A stretch of 5,277 bases of DNA from Fidelibacterota bacterium (lineage in GTDB: Bacteria; Fidelibacterota; Marinisomatia; Marinisomatales; TCS55). The stretch spans positions 5,756 to 11,032 of the forward strand of contig NZWI01000063.1 of NCBI GenBank assembly GCA_002701875.1, read 5' to 3'. The number at the start of each line of letters is the position of its first letter. Position 1 is the stretch's first letter. The translations under genes and the position numbers were made by a program. Below, piece after piece: positions 1 through 5,277 of the stretch. Below the pieces are notes generated by a model. That model did no database searches, was not told the origin of the DNA, and saw nothing but the letters and a program-made list of their open reading frames with translations.

Positions 1-603
1 CATAGTCAATCTATTGATGGATATTTTATGCATATGCCGGGTATAAAGATTGCTTATCCATCTAATGCTACCGATGCAAAAGGTTTACTGAAGGCAGCTT
101 GTCGCATGGATGATCCAGTAATTTTTATGGAACATAAAGGATTGTATCGCCAAGGATTTTCTTCTACACCAGAGCCTGACAAAAACTATATATTACCATT
201 TGGTAAAGCAAAAATTGTGCAAGAAGGCAATATATTAACGATAATAACTTGGGGAGCAATGGTTCAAAAGTGTATAGAGTCTGTTAAAGCATGTGAACTC
301 GAACAAGATGTGGTTGAGATTATTGATCTCAGAACATTAAATCCATTGGATCATGAGACTATCAGTTCCTCTGTGGTAAAAACTGGTAAAGCTTTAGTTG
401 TTCATGAAGACAATTTAACGAATGGTCCCGGTGCGGAAATCGCAGCTTTAATTGGAGAAAACAATTTTGAATATTTAGATGGTCCGGTAAAAAGAGTAGG
501 GTCGGCTGATGCACATGTGCCCTATAATTGGTATTTAGAAGAAAAAGTATTAGTTCAAAACAGTGATATTCAAAATGCATTAATTGAGTTATTGGAGTAT
601 TAA
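1..603 (+). CDS. 2-oxo acid dehydrogenase E1, C-terminal (beta-type) part, 5'-truncated
   Basis: This is the last 200 codons of a thiamine-diphosphate-dependent E1, which decarboxylates a 2-oxo acid and reductively acylates the lipoyl arm of E2 in the cytoplasm. The frame is open from base 1. Its first residues, HSQSIDGYF, are the conserved E1-beta segment, so the ATGs at 28 and 34 are internal and not starts. Residues 1-55 finish the pyrimidine-binding domain (PSNATDAKGLLKAA, then PVIFMEHKGLYRQ). From about residue 66 to the end is the transketolase C-terminal domain, with ITWGAMV, EIIDLRTLNPLD, VVHEDN and GAEIAA. The EHKGLYRQ wording resembles single-chain E1 proteins with alpha and beta parts fused, common in Bacteroidota-like genomes; the upstream part is missing, so fusion is not proven. 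The substrate could be branched-chain 2-oxo acids (most likely) or pyruvate. The stop codon overlaps the E2 start by one base (TAATG). Confidence 0.93.
   Translation, partial: HSQSIDGYFMHMPGIKIAYPSNATDAKGLLKAACRMDDPVIFMEHKGLYRQGFSSTPEPDKNYILPFGKAKIVQEGNILTIITWGAMVQKCIESVKACELEQDVVEIIDLRTLNPLDHETISSSVVKTGKALVVHEDNLTNGPGAEIAALIGENNFEYLDGPVKRVGSADAHVPYNWYLEEKVLVQNSDIQNALIELLEY
594..597 (+). promoter_or_regulatory. Ribosome binding site for the E2 gene
   Basis: GGAG lies five bases before the ATG at 603, inside the last codons of E1. It supports that start, which also overlaps the E1 stop codon. Confidence 0.65.
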
Positions 604-1865
604 TGATTGTAGATATTGTAATGCCAAAAATGGGTGAGTCCATAACTGAAGGAACCATCATTGAATGGAGAAAAAAAGTAGGTGACCCAATTAAAATGGA
701 TGAAATAATACTTGAGATTGGCACAGATAAAGTTGATTCTGAAATTCCGAGTTCTACAGCAGGAGTATTGATCGAAATTATTGGGCAAGCAAATGATGTG
801 ATGGAAGTAGGTGCTGTGATTGCAAGAGTTGAAACTGATTCAAATGCTTCTGTTGTTGAAAAACCCTTAGAAGAAAAAGAAGCATTAGATATTGAAAAAA
901 ATATTGAATCAAAACCAGTTGATCAGAAAAAAGTTTCTATTAAATCAAAATCAATTGAGAAGAAATTTTTCACGCCTGTTGTAAATAGAATTGCTGTAGA
1001 GAATAATATCGAATATGATGAATTAATGACCATTGAGGGTAGTGGAAAAGGTGGTAGAGTAACAAAAGTAGATATTCTTAGTTATATTAAGAATCGGCAA
1101 GATCCAATTGTTAAAACAATTTCAGAAGATCGAAATATACCATCTCATATTTTTTCTTCAGATGAAGATAAAGTGGAGATGGATCATATGAGAAAATTAA
1201 TTGCAGATCATATGAGATCGAGCATTGATACTTCGGCACATGTTTATGTGATGACTGAGGTTGATATGACAAAGATTGTTGATTATGTTTTACTTAAGCA
1301 AGAATCTTTTTCTCAAAGAGAAGGGTATAGTTTAACCTATACTCCGTTCATAATTCAGGCATGTGTTAAAGCACTAGGCCAATTTCCTGATATGAATTCA
1401 TCTTTAGATGAAAATTCAATTATTTATCATAAAAATATAAATATTGGCATGGCCGTTGCAGTAGATAATGGACTTATGGTACCAGTTATATTAAACTGTG
1501 AAGAATTAAATTTCTTAGGAATATGCAGAAAAGTTCGTGATCTAGTATTGAGAACTAGAAACAAAGAATTGAATATAGATGAGCTCCAAGGATCAACTTT
1601 TTCTATTTCTAATTTTGGAGTTTTCAATGTAACAATGGGAACCCCCATTATTAATCAGCCAAACGTTGGAATCTTAGGTGTTGGAGTCGTAAAGAAAAGG
1701 CCTGTTGTTATAGAAACAAATGATGGTGATACTATAGGTATTAAAAGTATGATGTATTTATCACTTGGCTTTGATCATCGTTTAATTGATGGTGCAGGAG
1801 GTAGTCAATTTATTGAATCAGTTCGCGAAAATATTGAGAAGATTGATTTGGAAAGTTTATTATAA
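603..1865 (+). CDS. 2-oxo acid dehydrogenase E2, dihydrolipoamide acyltransferase
   Basis: E2 core of the same complex: it carries the acyl group on a lipoyl-lysine and transfers it to CoA. The protein has 420 residues and the usual three-part layout. A single N-terminal lipoyl domain (about 2-77) contains GTDKVDSE; K43 is the predicted lipoylation site. A linker (about 78-121) follows. The peripheral subunit-binding domain (about 122-162) has TPVVNRIA and GSGKGGRVTKVDIL. The catalytic domain (about 190-420) has VAVDNGLMVPVI, STFSISNFGVFN and the active-site HRLIDG, with H392 and D396. One lipoyl domain and this length fit branched-chain or 2-oxoglutarate-type E2s; the E1 partner favours the branched-chain/pyruvate side over 2-oxoglutarate. 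The start at 603 gives the conserved lipoyl-domain beginning (VMPKMGESITEG). The linker is rich in Lys, Glu and Ser rather than Ala and Pro. The stop overlaps the next gene by one base (TAATG). Confidence 0.95.
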   Translation: MIVDIVMPKMGESITEGTIIEWRKKVGDPIKMDEIILEIGTDKVDSEIPSSTAGVLIEIIGQANDVMEVGAVIARVETDSNASVVEKPLEEKEALDIEKNIESKPVDQKKVSIKSKSIEKKFFTPVVNRIAVENNIEYDELMTIEGSGKGGRVTKVDILSYIKNRQDPIVKTISEDRNIPSHIFSSDEDKVEMDHMRKLIADHMRSSIDTSAHVYVMTEVDMTKIVDYVLLKQESFSQREGYSLTYTPFIIQACVKALGQFPDMNSSLDENSIIYHKNINIGMAVAVDNGLMVPVILNCEELNFLGICRKVRDLVLRTRNKELNIDELQGSTFSISNFGVFNVTMGTPIINQPNVGILGVGVVKKRPVVIETNDGDTIGIKSMMYLSLGFDHRLIDGAGGSQFIESVRENIEKIDLESLL

Positions 1866-2695
1866 TGCCAATTGATCATGTATTAAAACTTTATTCAGAA
1901 TCCATTCGTTCTCCTTATCTACATTATGGATTTTGGGATGATCCTGAATCGATAGACCCAAATGAATTAACATTAGATAATATGGTAAAAGCACAAGGTC
2001 GCTATATTGAACATTTGGCTTCCTTTATCCCTGACGAAGTAAAGACGATCTTAGATGTCGGTGCTGGAATTGGAGGTAATTCAAGTTATCTTATATCTAA
2101 AGGATATGAAGTTGAAGCATTATCTCCTGATGAATATCAAGAAACCGTTTTTAAAGAGAAATATGATGGACAAGTAAAATTTCATAGATCAAAGTTTGAA
2201 AACTTTGAACCAGAAAAAAAATATGACCTAGTATTTGAAAGTGAAAGTGCCTGCTATATAGAGATCGAACCTGGATGGAAAACTGCACAAAAAACTGTAC
2301 GAGATGGGGGTTATTTATTGGCTTCTGATTATTTCCTTTATCATAATGATGGAAGTGGTGATTGGCATATTAAGGCTTCACATGATGAGAAAAACTATAT
2401 CAAGAAAGCTGAAGAATATGGCTTCAAATTAATTAAAGAGTTTGATCAAACTGAAAATACTATGCCAACGTTAGATGGTGCAAAGGCACTAATGGAAAGA
2501 TTTATCTTTCCTACTTTTGAATATTCATCAAATTATTTAGGTAAAAATCATCCTTTTATTTTAAAAGTAATAAAAAAGGCTTTTGGTAAAAAAGTAGATG
2601 ATAAGATGAAACAACTTTCACTTCTTGATAGCAAGGATTTTAAAAAGTATAAAAGGTATATGATTTATTTATTTCAGAAAGTCGACGAATCATGA
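1865..2695 (+). CDS. class I SAM-dependent methyltransferase, substrate unknown
   Basis: A 276-residue soluble protein with a Rossmann-type methyltransferase fold. Before the fold, HYGFWDDP (20-27) and an AQGRYIEHL helix (43-51) resemble the small-molecule C-/O-methyltransferase group that includes tocopherol and sterol methyltransferases. Motif I is LDVGAGIGG (63-71), the SAM glycine loop. LSPDEYQ (86-92) lies after strand 2 where the SAM ribose is normally bound. YDLVFESESACYIE (120-133) matches the motif II/strand 4 region, and GGYLLASDYF (148-157) is the strand 5 segment. The C-terminal part from about 200 is helical and Lys-rich and probably forms a substrate cap. No signal peptide or membrane span is visible. 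GGAAAG at 1850-1855 is a plausible ribosome site. The gene overlaps E2 by one base and lipA by four, so it is co-translated with lipoate genes, but no lipoate-pathway methylation is known to me. The methyltransferase call is firm; the substrate is not recognised. Confidence 0.85.
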   Translation: MPIDHVLKLYSESIRSPYLHYGFWDDPESIDPNELTLDNMVKAQGRYIEHLASFIPDEVKTILDVGAGIGGNSSYLISKGYEVEALSPDEYQETVFKEKYDGQVKFHRSKFENFEPEKKYDLVFESESACYIEIEPGWKTAQKTVRDGGYLLASDYFLYHNDGSGDWHIKASHDEKNYIKKAEEYGFKLIKEFDQTENTMPTLDGAKALMERFIFPTFEYSSNYLGKNHPFILKVIKKAFGKKVDDKMKQLSLLDSKDFKKYKRYMIYLFQKVDES

Positions 2696-3564
2696 TAGTA
2701 AACAAAACCATGATTTCAAAAAAACCAAAGATTCGTATTCAATTTGGCAAAGGATACAAATTTGTTGAAAAAACAGTATCGAAAAATCAACTTCATACTG
2801 TTTGTGAAGAAGCTCGTTGTCCAAATATATATGAATGCTGGGATAGGGGAACTGCTACCATAATGATATTAGGGGATATTTGTACTAGGGCATGTGGATT
2901 TTGTTCTGTTAAGACTGGTTTACCTAAGCAGTTAGATAAAATGGAACCTTTTCGATCAGCCATGGCTATAAAAAAGATGAATTTAAAACATGTAGTTATT
3001 ACATCAGTTGACCGTGATGATTTGAAAGGTGACTTTGGAGCTAGAATATGGGCTGATACTATAAAGCAGATACATAAACATGTGCCCCAATGTACGGTAG
3101 AAGTTTTAACTCCGGACTTTCAAGGGTATCAACCTGCACTGAACATAGTTTTTAATGCTAAGCCTGAGATATTTTCACATAATATTGAATGCATAGAACG
3201 TATAAGTAAAAAAGTTAGAGCTCAAGCAGTTTGGAAAAGGAGTTTGGAAGTTTTAAAACGATCTGTGGATTTTGGTTTGAAAACCAAAACCGGAATGATG
3301 GTTGGTTTGGGAGAATCAAAAGATGAAGTAATCGAAACCATGAAAGAAATAGTTGATCTTGGAGTTGTGATTTTCACTATTGGACAATATTTGCAACCAA
3401 CTACAGATCATCTTGAAGTAAAACGGTATGTAGAAGATGAAGAATTTCTATACTACAAACAAAAAGGGCTAGAGTTAGGCTTTCAAGTAGTTGAATCTGG
3501 ACCATTAGTTAGAAGTTCATATCATGCTGATGAACAAGCCAGGTTAGTTTCAGAAAAAGTATGA
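2692..3564 (+). CDS. lipA: lipoyl synthase (radical SAM)
   Basis: LipA inserts two sulfur atoms at C6 and C8 of a protein-bound octanoyl group, making the lipoyl cofactor of E2 and related proteins. All diagnostic residues are present in 290 residues, a normal length. The auxiliary [4Fe-4S] cluster ligands are C38, C43 and C49 (CEEARCPNIYEC) plus a serine of RSSY (274-277). The radical-SAM cluster ligands are C64, C68 and C71 (CTRACGFC). Further family signatures are TSVDRDDL, TPDFQG (140-145), GMMVGLGE (201-208) and IGQYLQPT. The start at 2692 overlaps the methyltransferase stop as ATGA; an ATG at 2710 (M7) is an alternative, but no better ribosome site precedes it and coupling favours the first. 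AGAAAG at 2676-2681 is a weak ribosome site. LipA follows an E2 that needs lipoylation, which fits its role. The octanoyl source (LipB or LplA) is not in the window. Confidence 0.97.
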   Translation: MIVNKTMISKKPKIRIQFGKGYKFVEKTVSKNQLHTVCEEARCPNIYECWDRGTATIMILGDICTRACGFCSVKTGLPKQLDKMEPFRSAMAIKKMNLKHVVITSVDRDDLKGDFGARIWADTIKQIHKHVPQCTVEVLTPDFQGYQPALNIVFNAKPEIFSHNIECIERISKKVRAQAVWKRSLEVLKRSVDFGLKTKTGMMVGLGESKDEVIETMKEIVDLGVVIFTIGQYLQPTTDHLEVKRYVEDEEFLYYKQKGLELGFQVVESGPLVRSSYHADEQARLVSEKV

Positions 3565-3881
3565 TCCAAAATAAAAGCTTAATTTATGGCTTAGTTGTGG
3601 TCTCAGGATTTATGCTTGTTTGGTTGGTATATGCAGATCAGGGGATTGAATCAAATCCGGACTTATTAAGTGAAGAATCACCATTAATTTTAATTGATGG
3701 GAAAGTCCCTCCTAAATTATCAAGGCTTCCTGCGCACTTACAGTTTATCGATGAACAGACATGTTTGCAATGCCATGCAACTGAGCGAAAAATGAATTTT
3801 GGTGCTGGACCAGTCGTTGCAAAAAAGATCCCCCATGAATTTCGTGAAAACTGTGCAAGCTGTCACATATTAGAAAAATGA
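3561..3881 (+). CDS. small diheme c-type cytochrome, exported or membrane-anchored
   Basis: A 106-residue protein that probably carries electrons on the periplasmic side. A hydrophobic segment (about 7-25, after K5) can act as a signal peptide or membrane anchor; VYA at 23-25 followed by DQ is a possible signal-peptidase I site. There are two c-heme motifs: CLQCH (C68, C71, H72) and CASCH (C98, C101, H102). H59 (in PAH) and H92 (in IPH), each a few residues ahead of a heme motif, are candidate distal ligands for bis-His hemes. The spacing loosely recalls NapB-type diheme subunits and the PH-x5-CxxCH pattern of magnetochrome-like domains, but it matches neither closely enough to name. The protein is shorter than typical NapB. 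The start overlaps the lipA stop as ATGA, so it is the last gene of the run. Its redox partner is not visible here. Confidence 0.82.
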   Translation: MIQNKSLIYGLVVVSGFMLVWLVYADQGIESNPDLLSEESPLILIDGKVPPKLSRLPAHLQFIDEQTCLQCHATERKMNFGAGPVVAKKIPHEFRENCASCHILEK

Positions 3882-3940
3882 ACCATTTAGGCATAAAATT
3901 GGCAGTTATTTGTAAATTATATGTCAAAATTGCATATTTA

Positions 3941-3978
3941 AATTAATGGCACAAAGTTTGACTCATTAATTAATGACA
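3941..3978 (+). repeat. imperfect 11-bp direct repeat upstream of lon
   Basis: AATTAATGGCA at 3941-3951 recurs as AATTAATGACA at 3968-3978, matching at 10 of 11 positions with a 27-base start-to-start distance. The second copy overlaps the right half of the palindrome. It may be a pair of binding half-sites or chance similarity in AT-rich DNA. Confidence 0.35.
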
Positions 3979-3980
3979 AA
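3957..3980. promoter_or_regulatory. palindrome just upstream of lon, candidate operator
   Basis: TCATTAATTAATGA (3963-3976) is a perfect 14-bp palindrome. TTTG at 3957-3960 and CAAA at 3977-3980 extend the symmetry outward, with two unpaired bases (AC, 3961-3962) on the left only. It ends 13 bases before the lon start codon, directly before the ribosome site, where a dimeric repressor would block expression. The sequence matches no operator I can name, and AT-rich palindromes arise by chance fairly often. Confidence 0.35.
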
Positions 3981-3982
3981 TT

Positions 3983-3988
3983 AAAGGA
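3983..3988 (+). promoter_or_regulatory. Ribosome binding site for lon
   Basis: AAAGGA sits five bases before the ATG at 3994, the clearest Shine-Dalgarno-like site in the window. It fixes the lon start, because the in-frame ATGs at 3946 and 3973 both run into stop codons before it. Confidence 0.75.
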
Positions 3989-3993
3989 ATATT

Positions 3994-5277
3994 ATGAGCA
4001 AAGATTTTGAAAAAGATTTTAATGAAGATTTATTAGAAGAAAGTGAATCTTATCCAGTAATGCCATTGCGGAATACTGTTCTTTTTCCGCAACAAGTGAT
4101 TCCTATTTATATTGGTAGAGATAAATCTCTAAAGCTAATTAATGAGCTGCCATCTAGCAGTAAACATATTGTTGTTGTAGCACAAGAAGATGGATCAATT
4201 GAAAATCCTGAGCCAGATGAAATGTATTCATTCGGAACGCTAGCTGTCGTACTTAAAGTATTTGATATGCCTGATAATAGTAAGTCAGCAATTGTGCAAG
4301 GAATAGACAGAGTCAAGATTCTAGATTATAAAGAGAAAGATCCTTATTACCGCGCCGTAGTGCAACGAATGTCCGATAATAAATATTCTGATGACGTTGA
4401 AATAGACGCTTTAGCAAATAATCTTCGACAAGTTTTTAATGAATTAATTAAAGTTGCTCCTAATCTAAGTGAGGAACACACTGGGATGCTTTCTAATATT
4501 CAGAAACCGGCTCGTTTAGCTGACCGCGCAGTTTCATTACTTACTGTTTCAAACCCTGAAAAGCAAGATGTACTGGAAGAGCTTGATATTAAAAGTAGGG
4601 TAGAAAAATCTATTAATATTTTAACGAAAGAAATTCAAAGGATCAAACTTGGCGAAGAGATCCAGACTGAAGTCCATGATGAAATAAGTAAATCGCAGCG
4701 CGAGTATTATCTAAGAGAACAAATGAAAGCCATTAAGCGGGAATTAGGTGAAGATGAATCGCAAGTTGAATTAAAAGAGATTGAGGATGCGATTAAAAAA
4801 GCAAAAATGCCAAAAGAGGCAGAGAAGGTTGCCTTAAAAGAATTAGATAGATTATCAAAAATACCTTCTCAGTCACCTGAGTATACAGTTTCAAGAACTT
4901 ATTTGGATTGGCTAACAGAATTACCCTGGTCAATAAAATCAGAAGATTCCATTGATGTTAAAGATGCTAATAAAATTCTTGATGAGGATCACTATGGTCT
5001 GGAAAAGGTAAAGGAAAGAATTCTTGAATATCTTGCAGTTCGCGCATTGAAGATGAAAAAGGATCCTGATGGTGCAATACGAGGTCCAATCTTATGTTTT
5101 GCAGGGCCTCCTGGTGTTGGTAAAACATCTCTGGGAAAATCAATTGCAAGATCTATGGGACGTGAATTTGTACGAATGTCTTTAGGTGGTGTACGCGATG
5201 AAGCAGAGATACGTGGACATAGAAGAACATATATTGGTGCACTTCCAGGAAGGATCATTCAGTCTTTAAAAAAAGCA
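3994..5277 (+). CDS. lon: ATP-dependent protease Lon, N-terminal half, 3'-truncated by window end
   Basis: Lon (endopeptidase La) is a cytoplasmic hexameric AAA+ protease that degrades misfolded and regulatory proteins. The frame is open for 428 codons with no stop up to the last base, about half of the usual length of roughly 800. After an acidic 20-residue leader, the substrate-binding LON domain begins with PVMPLRNTVLFP (21-32) and runs to about 215. A helical, charged region follows with SQREYYLREQMKAIKRELGE (234-253), a Lon hallmark, then YLDWLTELPW (303-312). The AAA+ module begins near 330: HYGLEKVKERILEYLAV, Walker A GPPGVGKT (371-378, K377 and T378), then SLGGVRDEAEIRGHRRTYIGALPGR in pieces, including the pore-loop YIGALPG (413-419). 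Walker B, sensor residues and the Ser-Lys protease dyad lie beyond the window. It has its own upstream region and ribosome site, so it is probably a separate transcription unit. Confidence 0.97.
   Translation, partial: MSKDFEKDFNEDLLEESESYPVMPLRNTVLFPQQVIPIYIGRDKSLKLINELPSSSKHIVVVAQEDGSIENPEPDEMYSFGTLAVVLKVFDMPDNSKSAIVQGIDRVKILDYKEKDPYYRAVVQRMSDNKYSDDVEIDALANNLRQVFNELIKVAPNLSEEHTGMLSNIQKPARLADRAVSLLTVSNPEKQDVLEELDIKSRVEKSINILTKEIQRIKLGEEIQTEVHDEISKSQREYYLREQMKAIKRELGEDESQVELKEIEDAIKKAKMPKEAEKVALKELDRLSKIPSQSPEYTVSRTYLDWLTELPWSIKSEDSIDVKDANKILDEDHYGLEKVKERILEYLAVRALKMKKDPDGAIRGPILCFAGPPGVGKTSLGKSIARSMGREFVRMSLGGVRDEAEIRGHRRTYIGALPGRIIQSLKKA

Larger units (their letters stand above)
3882..3993 (+). 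other. intergenic region between the lipA-cytochrome operon and lon
   Basis: This 112-base, very AT-rich gap is the only non-coding stretch in the window and must contain the end of the upstream operon and the start signals of lon. I see no strong GC-rich hairpin followed by a T run, so no intrinsic terminator can be called. A TTGGCA hexamer at 3899-3904 looks like a -35 element but lacks a good -10 at normal spacing. TTGTAA at 3910-3915 with CATATT at 3933-3938 (17-base spacer) is another weak pair. No CIRCE-type element or sigma-32-like promoter is recognisable. The region contains a perfect palindrome and an imperfect direct repeat, listed separately. Confidence 0.6.

Noticed and set aside
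28..36. ATG codons at 28 and 34 as a start for the E1 gene
   Set aside because: The frame is open upstream and encodes conserved HSQS; starting here would cut through the pyrimidine-binding domain.
362..724. 120-residue open frame on the minus strand
   Set aside because: It lies opposite the E1 end and E2 lipoyl domain, both well supported, and its translation has no recognisable domain.
3561..3881. The cytochrome as electron donor to LipA
   Set aside because: LipA works in the cytoplasm and needs a low-potential donor such as ferredoxin or flavodoxin; a c-type cytochrome with an export signal is on the other side of the membrane.
3882..3957. Intrinsic terminator for the upstream operon
   Set aside because: No stable GC-containing stem followed by a T run could be found by eye; the only strong symmetry is the AT palindrome next to lon.
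3946..3984. Two mini-frames in frame with lon (ATG at 3946, seven codons; ATG at 3973, three codons) as leader peptides
   Set aside because: Neither has a convincing ribosome site, they are very short, and both arise from the repeated AATTAATG motif in AT-rich DNA.
4992..5258. Minus-strand open frames of 88 and 60 residues
   Set aside because: They are antisense to the Lon AAA+ region, whose Walker A and pore-loop motifs are clear on the plus strand.
1..5277. Defence system, mobile element, CRISPR array or RNA gene
   Set aside because: All but about 112 bases are covered by metabolic, redox and proteolysis genes with normal motifs; no transposase, terminal repeats, spaced repeats or tRNA-like structure was seen.

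Overview
The window is a compact, AT-rich (about two thirds A+T by eye) bacterial chromosome segment. All genes are on the + strand. It holds five genes in one translationally coupled run, a gap of about 112 nt, and the first half of a sixth gene that leaves the window.

Layout: (1) 1-603 is the C-terminal part of a thiamine-diphosphate 2-oxo acid dehydrogenase E1 (beta-type region). (2) 603-1865 is the lipoyl-bearing E2 acyltransferase. (3) 1865-2695 is a class I SAM-dependent methyltransferase of unassigned substrate. (4) 2692-3564 is lipoyl synthase (LipA). (5) 3561-3881 is a small exported or membrane-anchored diheme c-type cytochrome. (6) 3882-3993 is intergenic and contains a 14-bp perfect palindrome and an 11-bp imperfect direct repeat. 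(7) 3994-5277 is the N-terminal half of the ATP-dependent protease Lon; its reading frame is open to the window edge.

How the genes fit together: E1 decarboxylates a branched-chain 2-oxo acid or pyruvate and passes the acyl group to the lipoyl arm of E2. LipA makes that lipoyl group by inserting two sulfurs into an octanoyl chain on the E2 lysine. Having E1, E2 and LipA in one operon therefore couples a lipoate-dependent complex to its cofactor synthesis. E3 (dihydrolipoyl dehydrogenase) and LipB/LplA are not in the window. The methyltransferase and the cytochrome sit in the same run with overlapping start and stop codons, but their link to lipoate metabolism is not evident. All four junctions overlap: TAATG twice, then ATGA twice.

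Organism: high A+T, overlapping genes and a periplasmic-type c cytochrome suggest a diderm bacterium with a compact genome. The E1 resembles the type often found as a fused alpha-beta chain in Bacteroidota-related lineages. A marine lineage such as Marinimicrobia (SAR406) or another FCB-group member would fit, but this is a guess from style, not a demonstrated assignment. Nothing here is clearly a mobile element, CRISPR array, RNA gene or undescribed defence system. The best leads are the methyltransferase lodged between E2 and LipA, the small diheme cytochrome, and the palindrome in front of lon.
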